Source: Xenopus tropicalis
Lineage: Eukaryota; Chordata; Amphibia; Anura; Pipidae
NCBI RefSeq assembly: GCF_000004195.4
Contig: NC_030685.2
Location: forward strand, 50,337,516-50,401,515
Reading direction: 5' to 3'
DNA length: 64,000 nt
Below the pieces are notes generated by a model that was given only the letters and a program-made list of their open reading frames with translations, did no database searches and was not told where the DNA came from. A program made the position numbers and the translations under genes. Below are positions 10,564 to 25,113 of the stretch, piece after piece. Position 1 is the first letter of the stretch, and each line of letters starts with the position of its first letter.

Positions 10564-12382
10564 ATGAAGATCAACTGCAGATTGTCTCATTGGCCATTTT
10601 TTGTCGATTGGCCTTTTCCACAGTCATTACAATGGCACAGCTGGGGATAACATTTTTAACTTACATTATTAATTATATTGGCATCTCTAAGTAAATTTGC
10701 AGAGTATCCATCTTCTGTAGTAATTATTCTGGCACGTCTGGGTTTATGTTTTGGTGAAACGGGTGTGAGCAAAAAGTTTGTGTAGTTAAAAATAAAAATA
10801 TTGCCATGCTGCATGCAGCAGAATAATAGGGTCCCACTCTTTGGATTTTGGCCCAGGGCCCACCAAGGCCTTAAAAAGGCCCTGCAGCTTGCTTTCATTG
10901 TGGGACTCTTTGTCCCTTAACCTGCCCAGGAGCCAGTGTACCATAATATGCAGCCAACCCCAGACTCTCATTCAATCTACTGCCTGGTTGCTAGGGTAAA
11001 TAAGACCCTAGCAACTGGATTGCTGTTAAAAACCAAACTGTAGGAATGCAAAGCAGAAACCTAAATAAATAAAAAAATAAATGAAGACCAACTGCAGATT
11101 GTCTCATTGGCCATTTTTTGTTGATTGGCCATTTCCACAGTCATTACAATGGCACAGCTGGGGATAACATTTTTAATTTACATTATTAATTATATTGGCA
11201 TCTCTAAGCAAATTTGCAGAGTATCCATCTTCTGTAGTATTTATTCTGGCACGTCTGGGTTTATGTTTTGGTGAAACGGGTGTGGGCAAAAAGTTGGTGT
11301 AGGTAAAAATAAAAATATTGCCATGCTGCATGCAGCAGGATAATAGGGTCCCAATCTTTGGATTTTGGCCCAGGGCCCACCAAGGCCTTAAAAGGGCCCT
11401 GCAGCTTGCTTTCATTGTAGGACTCTTTGGCCCTTAACCTGCCCAGGAGCCAGTGTACCATAATATGCAGCCAACCCCAGACTCTCGTTCAATCCACTGC
11501 CTGGTTGCTAGGGTAAATAAGACCCTAGCAACTGGATTGCTGTTAAAAACCAAACTGTAGGAATGCAAAGCAGAAACCTAAATAAATGAAAAAATAAATG
11601 AAGACCAACTGCAGATTGTCTCAGATCAAGACCGATTGCAAGTATAGCCTGTACGATCTGCCAAACAGCTAAAGACAGTCTGTGCCAACAAAGCAATAAA
11701 TGGAATAAAACCCCTGGTATTTAACACAAAGCAATAAAAAAGATGACAATTGGCTAAATGACAGGGACACTCAGTTGTGTGTGGCAAATATTTCCTCTGC
11801 AGTTGTGTAAGCTGCATTGAGGTTGTGTCATTAGGAGTCCCTGATGGTCAAAGATAGAGCAATGCACCTAAACTAGGCCTCATCAGCAGAATAGAATGTA
11901 AATGCTATGTAAAAATATCAATACAGTATAGTTAAACCTGCAGCCAGTAGTGATGCTGCCCCCCCCCCCCCATTAAATAACAGTTCCCTCTCCCACAGCA
12001 GCAGTAGAGCTGTGTGCCCTACTGGCCAAGGCTATACCCAGCATCTGCAGCTCATTTGCATACCAGTTATGGTGGAAGAGTCTATTACGAAGAGGGAAAT
12101 ATGTTTGTTTCTGCTTTGATTAAGGAACCCGAGGAAGAGGCAGGGGTAATATTGATGACACGCACTGTGCACTGATAATGGCAGTGTTTTGTTGATTCTC
12201 CCCAAGGCCTAAAGGGTGGGCAATTGAAGGTGTCTACATTCAGACATGCTAGCATAATGGCTGCCACTGGGCAGCCAAAGTGGTAGGGCCCTGTTCTGCT
12301 CTGCCCTGGGACTGTAGTGTCTGGCTGAGGATAGTGACTGCCATGGTTGCCCATGTTACAGAGGTCAGTCTGGGTGTTTAAG
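10564..12382 (+). repeat. Monomer L6 (1819 bp)
   Basis: C13 at 11959-11971. Confidence 0.95.
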
Positions 12383-14201
12383 ATGAAGATCAACTGCAGA
12401 TTGTCTCATTGGCCATTTTTTGTCGATTGGCCTTTTCCACAGTCATTACAATGGCACAGCTGGGGATAACATTTTTAACTTACATTATTAATTATATTGG
12501 CATCTCTAAGTAAATTTGCAGAGTATCCATCTTCTGTAGTAATTATTCTGGCACGTCTGGGTTTATGTTTTGGTGAAACGGGTGTGAGCAAAAAGTTTGT
12601 GTAGTTAAAAATAAAAATATTGCCATGCTGCATGCAGCAGAATAATAGGGTCCCACTCTTTGGATTTTGGCCCAGGGCCCACCAAGGCCTTAAAAAGGCC
12701 CTGCAGCTTGCTTTCATTGTGGGACTCTTTGTCCCTTAACCTGCCCAGGAGCCAGTGTACCATAATATGCAGCCAACCCCAGACTCTCATTCAATCTACT
12801 GCCTGGTTGCTAGGGTAAATAAGACCCTAGCAACTGGATTGCTGTTAAAAACCAAACTGTAGGAATGCAAAGCAGAAACCTAAATAAATAAAAAAATAAA
12901 TGAAGACCAACTGCAGATTGTCTCATTGGCCATTTTTTGTTGATTGGCCATTTCCACAGTCATTACAATGGCACAGCTGGGGATAACATTTTTAATTTAC
13001 ATTATTAATTATATTGGCATCTCTAAGCAAATTTGCAGAGTATCCATCTTCTGTAGTATTTATTCTGGCACGTCTGGGTTTATGTTTTGGTGAAACGGGT
13101 GTGGGCAAAAAGTTGGTGTAGGTAAAAATAAAAATATTGCCATGCTGCATGCAGCAGGATAATAGGGTCCCAATCTTTGGATTTTGGCCCAGGGCCCACC
13201 AAGGCCTTAAAAGGGCCCTGCAGCTTGCTTTCATTGTAGGACTCTTTGGCCCTTAACCTGCCCAGGAGCCAGTGTACCATAATATGCAGCCAACCCCAGA
13301 CTCTCGTTCAATCCACTGCCTGGTTGCTAGGGTAAATAAGACCCTAGCAACTGGATTGCTGTTAAAAACCAAACTGTAGGAATGCAAAGCAGAAACCTAA
13401 ATAAATGAAAAAATAAATGAAGACCAACTGCAGATTGTCTCAGATCAAGACCGATTGCAAGTATAGCCTGTACGATCTGCCAAACAGCTAAAGACAGTCT
13501 GTGCCAACAAAGCAATAAATGGAATAAAACCCCTGGTATTTAACACAAAGCAATAAAAAAGATGACAATTGGCTAAATGACAGGGACACTCAGTTGTGTG
13601 TGGCAAATATTTCCTCTGCAGTTGTGTAAGCTGCATTGAGGTTGTGTCATTAGGAGTCCCTGATGGTCAAAGATAGAGCAATGCACCTAAACTAGGCCTC
13701 ATCAGCAGAATAGAATGTAAATGCTATGTAAAAATATCAATACAGTATAGTTAAACCTGCAGCCAGTAGTGATGCTGCCCCCCCCCCCCCATTAAATAAC
13801 AGTTCCCTCTCCCACAGCAGCAGTAGAGCTGTGTGCCCTACTGGCCAAGGCTATACCCAGCATCTGCAGCTCATTTGCATACCAGTTATGGTGGAAGAGT
13901 CTATTACGAAGAGGGAAATATGTTTGTTTCTGCTTTGATTAAGGAACCCGAGGAAGAGGCAGGGGTAATATTGATGACACGCACTGTGCACTGATAATGG
14001 CAGTGTTTTGTTGATTCTCCCCAAGGCCTAAAGGGTGGGCAATTGAAGGTGTCTACATTCAGACATGCTAGCATAATGGCTGCCACTGGGCAGCCAAAGT
14101 GGTAGGGCCCTGTTCTGCTCTGCCCTGGGACTGTAGTGTCTGGCTGAGGATAGTGACTGCCATGGTTGCCCATGTTACAGAGGTCAGTCTGGGTGTTTAA
14201 G
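12383..14201 (+). repeat. Monomer L7 (1819 bp)
   Basis: C13 at 13778-13790. Confidence 0.95.
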
Positions 14202-16020
14202 ATGAAGATCAACTGCAGATTGTCTCATTGGCCATTTTTTGTCGATTGGCCTTTTCCACAGTCATTACAATGGCACAGCTGGGGATAACATTTTTAACTT
14301 ACATTATTAATTATATTGGCATCTCTAAGTAAATTTGCAGAGTATCCATCTTCTGTAGTAATTATTCTGGCACGTCTGGGTTTATGTTTTGGTGAAACGG
14401 GTGTGAGCAAAAAGTTTGTGTAGTTAAAAATAAAAATATTGCCATGCTGCATGCAGCAGAATAATAGGGTCCCACTCTTTGGATTTTGGCCCAGGGCCCA
14501 CCAAGGCCTTAAAAAGGCCCTGCAGCTTGCTTTCATTGTGGGACTCTTTGTCCCTTAACCTGCCCAGGAGCCAGTGTACCATAATATGCAGCCAACCCCA
14601 GACTCTCATTCAATCTACTGCCTGGTTGCTAGGGTAAATAAGACCCTAGCAACTGGATTGCTGTTAAAAACCAAACTGTAGGAATGCAAAGCAGAAACCT
14701 AAATAAATAAAAAAATAAATGAAGACCAACTGCAGATTGTCTCATTGGCCATTTTTTGTTGATTGGCCATTTCCACAGTCATTACAATGGCACAGCTGGG
14801 GATAACATTTTTAATTTACATTATTAATTATATTGGCATCTCTAAGCAAATTTGCAGAGTATCCATCTTCTGTAGTATTTATTCTGGCACGTCTGGGTTT
14901 ATGTTTTGGTGAAACGGGTGTGGGCAAAAAGTTGGTGTAGGTAAAAATAAAAATATTGCCATGCTGCATGCAGCAGGATAATAGGGTCCCAATCTTTGGA
15001 TTTTGGCCCAGGGCCCACCAAGGCCTTAAAAGGGCCCTGCAGCTTGCTTTCATTGTAGGACTCTTTGGCCCTTAACCTGCCCAGGAGCCAGTGTACCATA
15101 ATATGCAGCCAACCCCAGACTCTCGTTCAATCCACTGCCTGGTTGCTAGGGTAAATAAGACCCTAGCAACTGGATTGCTGTTAAAAACCAAACTGTAGGA
15201 ATGCAAAGCAGAAACCTAAATAAATGAAAAAATAAATGAAGACCAACTGCAGATTGTCTCAGATCAAGACCGATTGCAAGTATAGCCTGTACGATCTGCC
15301 AAACAGCTAAAGACAGTCTGTGCCAACAAAGCAATAAATGGAATAAAACCCCTGGTATTTAACACAAAGCAATAAAAAAGATGACAATTGGCTAAATGAC
15401 AGGGACACTCAGTTGTGTGTGGCAAATATTTCCTCTGCAGTTGTGTAAGCTGCATTGAGGTTGTGTCATTAGGAGTCCCTGATGGTCAAAGATAGAGCAA
15501 TGCACCTAAACTAGGCCTCATCAGCAGAATAGAATGTAAATGCTATGTAAAAATATCAATACAGTATAGTTAAACCTGCAGCCAGTAGTGATGCTGCCCC
15601 CCCCCCCCCATTAAATAACAGTTCCCTCTCCCACAGCAGCAGTAGAGCTGTGTGCCCTACTGGCCAAGGCTATACCCAGCATCTGCAGCTCATTTGCATA
15701 CCAGTTATGGTGGAAGAGTCTATTACGAAGAGGGAAATATGTTTGTTTCTGCTTTGATTAAGGAACCCGAGGAAGAGGCAGGGGTAATATTGATGACACG
15801 CACTGTGCACTGATAATGGCAGTGTTTTGTTGATTCTCCCCAAGGCCTAAAGGGTGGGCAATTGAAGGTGTCTACATTCAGACATGCTAGCATAATGGCT
15901 GCCACTGGGCAGCCAAAGTGGTAGGGCCCTGTTCTGCTCTGCCCTGGGACTGTAGTGTCTGGCTGAGGATAGTGACTGCCATGGTTGCCCATGTTACAGA
16001 GGTCAGTCTGGGTGTTTAAG
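14202..16020 (+). repeat. Monomer L8 (1819 bp)
   Basis: C13 at 15597-15609. Confidence 0.95.
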
Positions 16021-17838
16021 ATGAAGATCAACTGCAGATTGTCTCATTGGCCATTTTTTGTCGATTGGCCTTTTCCACAGTCATTACAATGGCACAGCTG
16101 GGGATAACATTTTTAACTTACATTATTAATTATATTGGCATCTCTAAGTAAATTTGCAGAGTATCCATCTTCTGTAGTAATTATTCTGGCACGTCTGGGT
16201 TTATGTTTTGGTGAAACGGGTGTGAGCAAAAAGTTTGTGTAGTTAAAAATAAAAATATTGCCATGCTGCATGCAGCAGAATAATAGGGTCCCACTCTTTG
16301 GATTTTGGCCCAGGGCCCACCAAGGCCTTAAAAAGGCCCTGCAGCTTGCTTTCATTGTGGGACTCTTTGTCCCTTAACCTGCCCAGGAGCCAGTGTACCA
16401 TAATATGCAGCCAACCCCAGACTCTCATTCAATCTACTGCCTGGTTGCTAGGGTAAATAAGACCCTAGCAACTGGATTGCTGTTAAAAACCAAACTGTAG
16501 GAATGCAAAGCAGAAACCTAAATAAATAAAAAAATAAATGAAGACCAACTGCAGATTGTCTCATTGGCCATTTTTTGTTGATTGGCCATTTCCACAGTCA
16601 TTACAATGGCACAGCTGGGGATAACATTTTTAATTTACATTATTAATTATATTGGCATCTCTAAGCAAATTTGCAGAGTATCCATCTTCTGTAGTATTTA
16701 TTCTGGCACGTCTGGGTTTATGTTTTGGTGAAACGGGTGTGGGCAAAAAGTTGGTGTAGGTAAAAATAAAAATATTGCCATGCTGCATGCAGCAGGATAA
16801 TAGGGTCCCAATCTTTGGATTTTGGCCCAGGGCCCACCAAGGCCTTAAAAGGGCCCTGCAGCTTGCTTTCATTGTAGGACTCTTTGGCCCTTAACCTGCC
16901 CAGGAGCCAGTGTACCATAATATGCAGCCAACCCCAGACTCTCGTTCAATCCACTGCCTGGTTGCTAGGGTAAATAAGACCCTAGCAACTGGATTGCTGT
17001 TAAAAACCAAACTGTAGGAATGCAAAGCAGAAACCTAAATAAATGAAAAAATAAATGAAGACCAACTGCAGATTGTCTCAGATCAAGACCGATTGCAAGT
17101 ATAGCCTGTACGATCTGCCAAACAGCTAAAGACAGTCTGTGCCAACAAAGCAATAAATGGAATAAAACCCCTGGTATTTAACACAAAGCAATAAAAAAGA
17201 TGACAATTGGCTAAATGACAGGGACACTCAGTTGTGTGTGGCAAATATTTCCTCTGCAGTTGTGTAAGCTGCATTGAGGTTGTGTCATTAGGAGTCCCTG
17301 ATGGTCAAAGATAGAGCAATGCACCTAAACTAGGCCTCATCAGCAGAATAGAATGTAAATGCTATGTAAAAATATCAATACAGTATAGTTAAACCTGCAG
17401 CCAGTAGTGATGCTGCCCCCCCCCCCCATTAAATAACAGTTCCCTCTCCCACAGCAGCAGTAGAGCTGTGTGCCCTACTGGCCAAGGCTATACCCAGCAT
17501 CTGCAGCTCATTTGCATACCAGTTATGGTGGAAGAGTCTATTACGAAGAGGGAAATATGTTTGTTTCTGCTTTGATTAAGGAACCCGAGGAAGAGGCAGG
17601 GGTAATATTGATGACACGCACTGTGCACTGATAATGGCAGTGTTTTGTTGATTCTCCCCAAGGCCTAAAGGGTGGGCAATTGAAGGTGTCTACATTCAGA
17701 CATGCTAGCATAATGGCTGCCACTGGGCAGCCAAAGTGGTAGGGCCCTGTTCTGCTCTGCCCTGGGACTGTAGTGTCTGGCTGAGGATAGTGACTGCCAT
17801 GGTTGCCCATGTTACAGAGGTCAGTCTGGGTGTTTAAG
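16021..17838 (+). repeat. Monomer L9 (1818 bp)
   Basis: C12 at 17416-17427. Confidence 0.95.
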
Positions 17839-19656
17839 ATGAAGATCAACTGCAGATTGTCTCATTGGCCATTTTTTGTCGATTGGCCTTTTCCACAGTC
17901 ATTACAATGGCACAGCTGGGGATAACATTTTTAACTTACATTATTAATTATATTGGCATCTCTAAGTAAATTTGCAGAGTATCCATCTTCTGTAGTAATT
18001 ATTCTGGCACGTCTGGGTTTATGTTTTGGTGAAACGGGTGTGAGCAAAAAGTTTGTGTAGTTAAAAATAAAAATATTGCCATGCTGCATGCAGCAGAATA
18101 ATAGGGTCCCACTCTTTGGATTTTGGCCCAGGGCCCACCAAGGCCTTAAAAAGGCCCTGCAGCTTGCTTTCATTGTGGGACTCTTTGTCCCTTAACCTGC
18201 CCAGGAGCCAGTGTACCATAATATGCAGCCAACCCCAGACTCTCATTCAATCTACTGCCTGGTTGCTAGGGTAAATAAGACCCTAGCAACTGGATTGCTG
18301 TTAAAAACCAAACTGTAGGAATGCAAAGCAGAAACCTAAATAAATAAAAAAATAAATGAAGACCAACTGCAGATTGTCTCATTGGCCATTTTTTGTTGAT
18401 TGGCCATTTCCACAGTCATTACAATGGCACAGCTGGGGATAACATTTTTAATTTACATTATTAATTATATTGGCATCTCTAAGCAAATTTGCAGAGTATC
18501 CATCTTCTGTAGTATTTATTCTGGCACGTCTGGGTTTATGTTTTGGTGAAACGGGTGTGGGCAAAAAGTTGGTGTAGGTAAAAATAAAAATATTGCCATG
18601 CTGCATGCAGCAGGATAATAGGGTCCCAATCTTTGGATTTTGGCCCAGGGCCCACCAAGGCCTTAAAAGGGCCCTGCAGCTTGCTTTCATTGTAGGACTC
18701 TTTGGCCCTTAACCTGCCCAGGAGCCAGTGTACCATAATATGCAGCCAACCCCAGACTCTCGTTCAATCCACTGCCTGGTTGCTAGGGTAAATAAGACCC
18801 TAGCAACTGGATTGCTGTTAAAAACCAAACTGTAGGAATGCAAAGCAGAAACCTAAATAAATGAAAAAATAAATGAAGACCAACTGCAGATTGTCTCAGA
18901 TCAAGACCGATTGCAAGTATAGCCTGTACGATCTGCCAAACAGCTAAAGACAGTCTGTGCCAACAAAGCAATAAATGGAATAAAACCCCTGGTATTTAAC
19001 ACAAAGCAATAAAAAAGATGACAATTGGCTAAATGACAGGGACACTCAGTTGTGTGTGGCAAATATTTCCTCTGCAGTTGTGTAAGCTGCATTGAGGTTG
19101 TGTCATTAGGAGTCCCTGATGGTCAAAGATAGAGCAATGCACCTAAACTAGGCCTCATCAGCAGAATAGAATGTAAATGCTATGTAAAAATATCAATACA
19201 GTATAGTTAAACCTGCAGCCAGTAGTGATGCTGCCCCCCCCCCCCATTAAATAACAGTTCCCTCTCCCACAGCAGCAGTAGAGCTGTGTGCCCTACTGGC
19301 CAAGGCTATACCCAGCATCTGCAGCTCATTTGCATACCAGTTATGGTGGAAGAGTCTATTACGAAGAGGGAAATATGTTTGTTTCTGCTTTGATTAAGGA
19401 ACCCGAGGAAGAGGCAGGGGTAATATTGATGACACGCACTGTGCACTGATAATGGCAGTGTTTTGTTGATTCTCCCCAAGGCCTAAAGGGTGGGCAATTG
19501 AAGGTGTCTACATTCAGACATGCTAGCATAATGGCTGCCACTGGGCAGCCAAAGTGGTAGGGCCCTGTTCTGCTCTGCCCTGGGACTGTAGTGTCTGGCT
19601 GAGGATAGTGACTGCCATGGTTGCCCATGTTACAGAGGTCAGTCTGGGTGTTTAAG
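17839..19656 (+). repeat. Monomer L10 (1818 bp)
   Basis: C12 at 19234-19245. Confidence 0.95.
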
Positions 19657-21475
19657 ATGAAGATCAACTGCAGATTGTCTCATTGGCCATTTTTTGTCGA
19701 TTGGCCTTTTCCACAGTCATTACAATGGCACAGCTGGGGATAACATTTTTAACTTACATTATTAATTATATTGGCATCTCTAAGTAAATTTGCAGAGTAT
19801 CCATCTTCTGTAGTAATTATTCTGGCACGTCTGGGTTTATGTTTTGGTGAAACGGGTGTGAGCAAAAAGTTTGTGTAGTTAAAAATAAAAATATTGCCAT
19901 GCTGCATGCAGCAGAATAATAGGGTCCCACTCTTTGGATTTTGGCCCAGGGCCCACCAAGGCCTTAAAAAGGCCCTGCAGCTTGCTTTCATTGTGGGACT
20001 CTTTGTCCCTTAACCTGCCCAGGAGCCAGTGTACCATAATATGCAGCCAACCCCAGACTCTCATTCAATCTACTGCCTGGTTGCTAGGGTAAATAAGACC
20101 CTAGCAACTGGATTGCTGTTAAAAACCAAACTGTAGGAATGCAAAGCAGAAACCTAAATAAATAAAAAAATAAATGAAGACCAACTGCAGATTGTCTCAT
20201 TGGCCATTTTTTGTTGATTGGCCATTTCCACAGTCATTACAATGGCACAGCTGGGGATAACATTTTTAATTTACATTATTAATTATATTGGCATCTCTAA
20301 GCAAATTTGCAGAGTATCCATCTTCTGTAGTATTTATTCTGGCACGTCTGGGTTTATGTTTTGGTGAAACGGGTGTGGGCAAAAAGTTGGTGTAGGTAAA
20401 AATAAAAATATTGCCATGCTGCATGCAGCAGGATAATAGGGTCCCAATCTTTGGATTTTGGCCCAGGGCCCACCAAGGCCTTAAAAGGGCCCTGCAGCTT
20501 GCTTTCATTGTAGGACTCTTTGGCCCTTAACCTGCCCAGGAGCCAGTGTACCATAATATGCAGCCAACCCCAGACTCTCGTTCAATCCACTGCCTGGTTG
20601 CTAGGGTAAATAAGACCCTAGCAACTGGATTGCTGTTAAAAACCAAACTGTAGGAATGCAAAGCAGAAACCTAAATAAATGAAAAAATAAATGAAGACCA
20701 ACTGCAGATTGTCTCAGATCAAGACCGATTGCAAGTATAGCCTGTACGATCTGCCAAACAGCTAAAGACAGTCTGTGCCAACAAAGCAATAAATGGAATA
20801 AAACCCCTGGTATTTAACACAAAGCAATAAAAAAGATGACAATTGGCTAAATGACAGGGACACTCAGTTGTGTGTGGCAAATATTTCCTCTGCAGTTGTG
20901 TAAGCTGCATTGAGGTTGTGTCATTAGGAGTCCCTGATGGTCAAAGATAGAGCAATGCACCTAAACTAGGCCTCATCAGCAGAATAGAATGTAAATGCTA
21001 TGTAAAAATATCAATACAGTATAGTTAAACCTGCAGCCAGTAGTGATGCTGCCCCCCCCCCCCCATTAAATAACAGTTCCCTCTCCCACAGCAGCAGTAG
21101 AGCTGTGTGCCCTACTGGCCAAGGCTATACCCAGCATCTGCAGCTCATTTGCATACCAGTTATGGTGGAAGAGTCTATTACGAAGAGGGAAATATGTTTG
21201 TTTCTGCTTTGATTAAGGAACCCGAGGAAGAGGCAGGGGTAATATTGATGACACGCACTGTGCACTGATAATGGCAGTGTTTTGTTGATTCTCCCCAAGG
21301 CCTAAAGGGTGGGCAATTGAAGGTGTCTACATTCAGACATGCTAGCATAATGGCTGCCACTGGGCAGCCAAAGTGGTAGGGCCCTGTTCTGCTCTGCCCT
21401 GGGACTGTAGTGTCTGGCTGAGGATAGTGACTGCCATGGTTGCCCATGTTACAGAGGTCAGTCTGGGTGTTTAAG
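19657..21475 (+). repeat. Monomer L11 (1819 bp)
   Basis: C13 at 21052-21064. Confidence 0.95.
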
Positions 21476-23295
21476 ATGAAGATCAACTGCAGATTGTCTC
21501 ATTGGCCATTTTTTGTCGATTGGCCTTTTCCACAGTCATTACAATGGCACAGCTGGGGATAACATTTTTAACTTACATTATTAATTATATTGGCATCTCT
21601 AAGTAAATTTGCAGAGTATCCATCTTCTGTAGTAATTATTCTGGCACGTCTGGGTTTATGTTTTGGTGAAACGGGTGTGAGCAAAAAGTTTGTGTAGTTA
21701 AAAATAAAAATATTGCCATGCTGCATGCAGCAGAATAATAGGGTCCCACTCTTTGGATTTTGGCCCAGGGCCCACCAAGGCCTTAAAAAGGCCCTGCAGC
21801 TTGCTTTCATTGTGGGACTCTTTGTCCCTTAACCTGCCCAGGAGCCAGTGTACCATAATATGCAGCCAACCCCAGACTCTCATTCAATCTACTGCCTGGT
21901 TGCTAGGGTAAATAAGACCCTAGCAACTGGATTGCTGTTAAAAACCAAACTGTAGGAATGCAAAGCAGAAACCTAAATAAATAAAAAAATAAATGAAGAC
22001 CAACTGCAGATTGTCTCATTGGCCATTTTTTGTTGATTGGCCATTTCCACAGTCATTACAATGGCACAGCTGGGGATAACATTTTTAATTTACATTATTA
22101 ATTATATTGGCATCTCTAAGCAAATTTGCAGAGTATCCATCTTCTGTAGTATTTATTCTGGCACGTCTGGGTTTATGTTTTGGTGAAACGGGTGTGGGCA
22201 AAAAGTTGGTGTAGGTAAAAATAAAAATATTGCCATGCTGCATGCAGCAGGATAATAGGGTCCCAATCTTTGGATTTTGGCCCAGGGCCCACCAAGGCCT
22301 TAAAAGGGCCCTGCAGCTTGCTTTCATTGTAGGACTCTTTGGCCCTTAACCTGCCCAGGAGCCAGTGTACCATAATATGCAGCCAACCCCAGACTCTCGT
22401 TCAATCCACTGCCTGGTTGCTAGGGTAAATAAGACCCTAGCAACTGGATTGCTGTTAAAAACCAAACTGTAGGAATGCAAAGCAGAAACCTAAATAAATG
22501 AAAAAATAAATGAAGACCAACTGCAGATTGTCTCAGATCAAGACCGATTGCAAGTATAGCCTGTACGATCTGCCAAACAGCTAAAGACAGTCTGTGCCAA
22601 CAAAGCAATAAATGGAATAAAACCCCTGGTATTTAACACAAAGCAATAAAAAAGATGACAATTGGCTAAATGACAGGGACACTCAGTTGTGTGTGGCAAA
22701 TATTTCCTCTGCAGTTGTGTAAGCTGCATTGAGGTTGTGTCATTAGGAGTCCCTGATGGTCAAAGATAGAGCAATGCACCTAAACTAGGCCTCATCAGCA
22801 GAATAGAATGTAAATGCTATGTAAAAATATCAATACAGTATAGTTAAACCTGCAGCCAGTAGTGATGCTGCCCCCCCCCCCCCCATTAAATAACAGTTCC
22901 CTCTCCCACAGCAGCAGTAGAGCTGTGTGCCCTACTGGCCAAGGCTATACCCAGCATCTGCAGCTCATTTGCATACCAGTTATGGTGGAAGAGTCTATTA
23001 CGAAGAGGGAAATATGTTTGTTTCTGCTTTGATTAAGGAACCCGAGGAAGAGGCAGGGGTAATATTGATGACACGCACTGTGCACTGATAATGGCAGTGT
23101 TTTGTTGATTCTCCCCAAGGCCTAAAGGGTGGGCAATTGAAGGTGTCTACATTCAGACATGCTAGCATAATGGCTGCCACTGGGCAGCCAAAGTGGTAGG
23201 GCCCTGTTCTGCTCTGCCCTGGGACTGTAGTGTCTGGCTGAGGATAGTGACTGCCATGGTTGCCCATGTTACAGAGGTCAGTCTGGGTGTTTAAG
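21476..23295 (+). repeat. Monomer L12 (1820 bp)
   Basis: C14 at 22871-22884. Confidence 0.95.
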
Positions 23296-25113
23296 ATGAA
23301 GATCAACTGCAGATTGTCTCATTGGCCATTTTTTGTCGATTGGCCTTTTCCACAGTCATTACAATGGCACAGCTGGGGATAACATTTTTAACTTACATTA
23401 TTAATTATATTGGCATCTCTAAGTAAATTTGCAGAGTATCCATCTTCTGTAGTAATTATTCTGGCACGTCTGGGTTTATGTTTTGGTGAAACGGGTGTGA
23501 GCAAAAAGTTTGTGTAGTTAAAAATAAAAATATTGCCATGCTGCATGCAGCAGAATAATAGGGTCCCACTCTTTGGATTTTGGCCCAGGGCCCACCAAGG
23601 CCTTAAAAAGGCCCTGCAGCTTGCTTTCATTGTGGGACTCTTTGTCCCTTAACCTGCCCAGGAGCCAGTGTACCATAATATGCAGCCAACCCCAGACTCT
23701 CATTCAATCTACTGCCTGGTTGCTAGGGTAAATAAGACCCTAGCAACTGGATTGCTGTTAAAAACCAAACTGTAGGAATGCAAAGCAGAAACCTAAATAA
23801 ATAAAAAATAAATGAAGACCAACTGCAGATTGTCTCATTGGCCATTTTTTGTTGATTGGCCATTTCCACAGTCATTACAATGGCACAGCTGGGGATAACA
23901 TTTTTAATTTACATTATTAATTATATTGGCATCTCTAAGCAAATTTGCAGAGTATCCATCTTCTGTAGTATTTATTCTGGCACGTCTGGGTTTATGTTTT
24001 GGTGAAACGGGTGTGGGCAAAAAGTTGGTGTAGGTAAAAATAAAAATATTGCCATGCTGCATGCAGCAGGATAATAGGGTCCCAATCTTTGGATTTTGGC
24101 CCAGGGCCCACCAAGGCCTTAAAAGGGCCCTGCAGCTTGCTTTCATTGTAGGACTCTTTGGCCCTTAACCTGCCCAGGAGCCAGTGTACCATAATATGCA
24201 GCCAACCCCAGACTCTCGTTCAATCCACTGCCTGGTTGCTAGGGTAAATAAGACCCTAGCAACTGGATTGCTGTTAAAAACCAAACTGTAGGAATGCAAA
24301 GCAGAAACCTAAATAAATGAAAAAATAAATGAAGACCAACTGCAGATTGTCTCAGATCAAGACCGATTGCAAGTATAGCCTGTACGATCTGCCAAACAGC
24401 TAAAGACAGTCTGTGCCAACAAAGCAATAAATGGAATAAAACCCCTGGTATTTAACACAAAGCAATAAAAAAGATGACAATTGGCTAAATGACAGGGACA
24501 CTCAGTTGTGTGTGGCAAATATTTCCTCTGCAGTTGTGTAAGCTGCATTGAGGTTGTGTCATTAGGAGTCCCTGATGGTCAAAGATAGAGCAATGCACCT
24601 AAACTAGGCCTCATCAGCAGAATAGAATGTAAATGCTATGTAAAAATATCAATACAGTATAGTTAAACCTGCAGCCAGTAGTGATGCTGCCCCCCCCCCC
24701 CCATTAAATAACAGTTCCCTCTCCCACAGCAGCAGTAGAGCTGTGTGCCCTACTGGCCAAGGCTATACCCAGCATCTGCAGCTCATTTGCATACCAGTTA
24801 TGGTGGAAGAGTCTATTACGAAGAGGGAAATATGTTTGTTTCTGCTTTGATTAAGGAACCCGAGGAAGAGGCAGGGGTAATATTGATGACACGCACTGTG
24901 CACTGATAATGGCAGTGTTTTGTTGATTCTCCCCAAGGCCTAAAGGGTGGGCAATTGAAGGTGTCTACATTCAGACATGCTAGCATAATGGCTGCCACTG
25001 GGCAGCCAAAGTGGTAGGGCCCTGTTCTGCTCTGCCCTGGGACTGTAGTGTCTGGCTGAGGATAGTGACTGCCATGGTTGCCCATGTTACAGAGGTCAGT
25101 CTGGGTGTTTAAG
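23296..25113 (+). repeat. Monomer L13 (1818 bp)
   Basis: C13 at 24690-24702, plus one A missing in the A run near 23806-23811 at the end of subrepeat A. Confidence 0.95.
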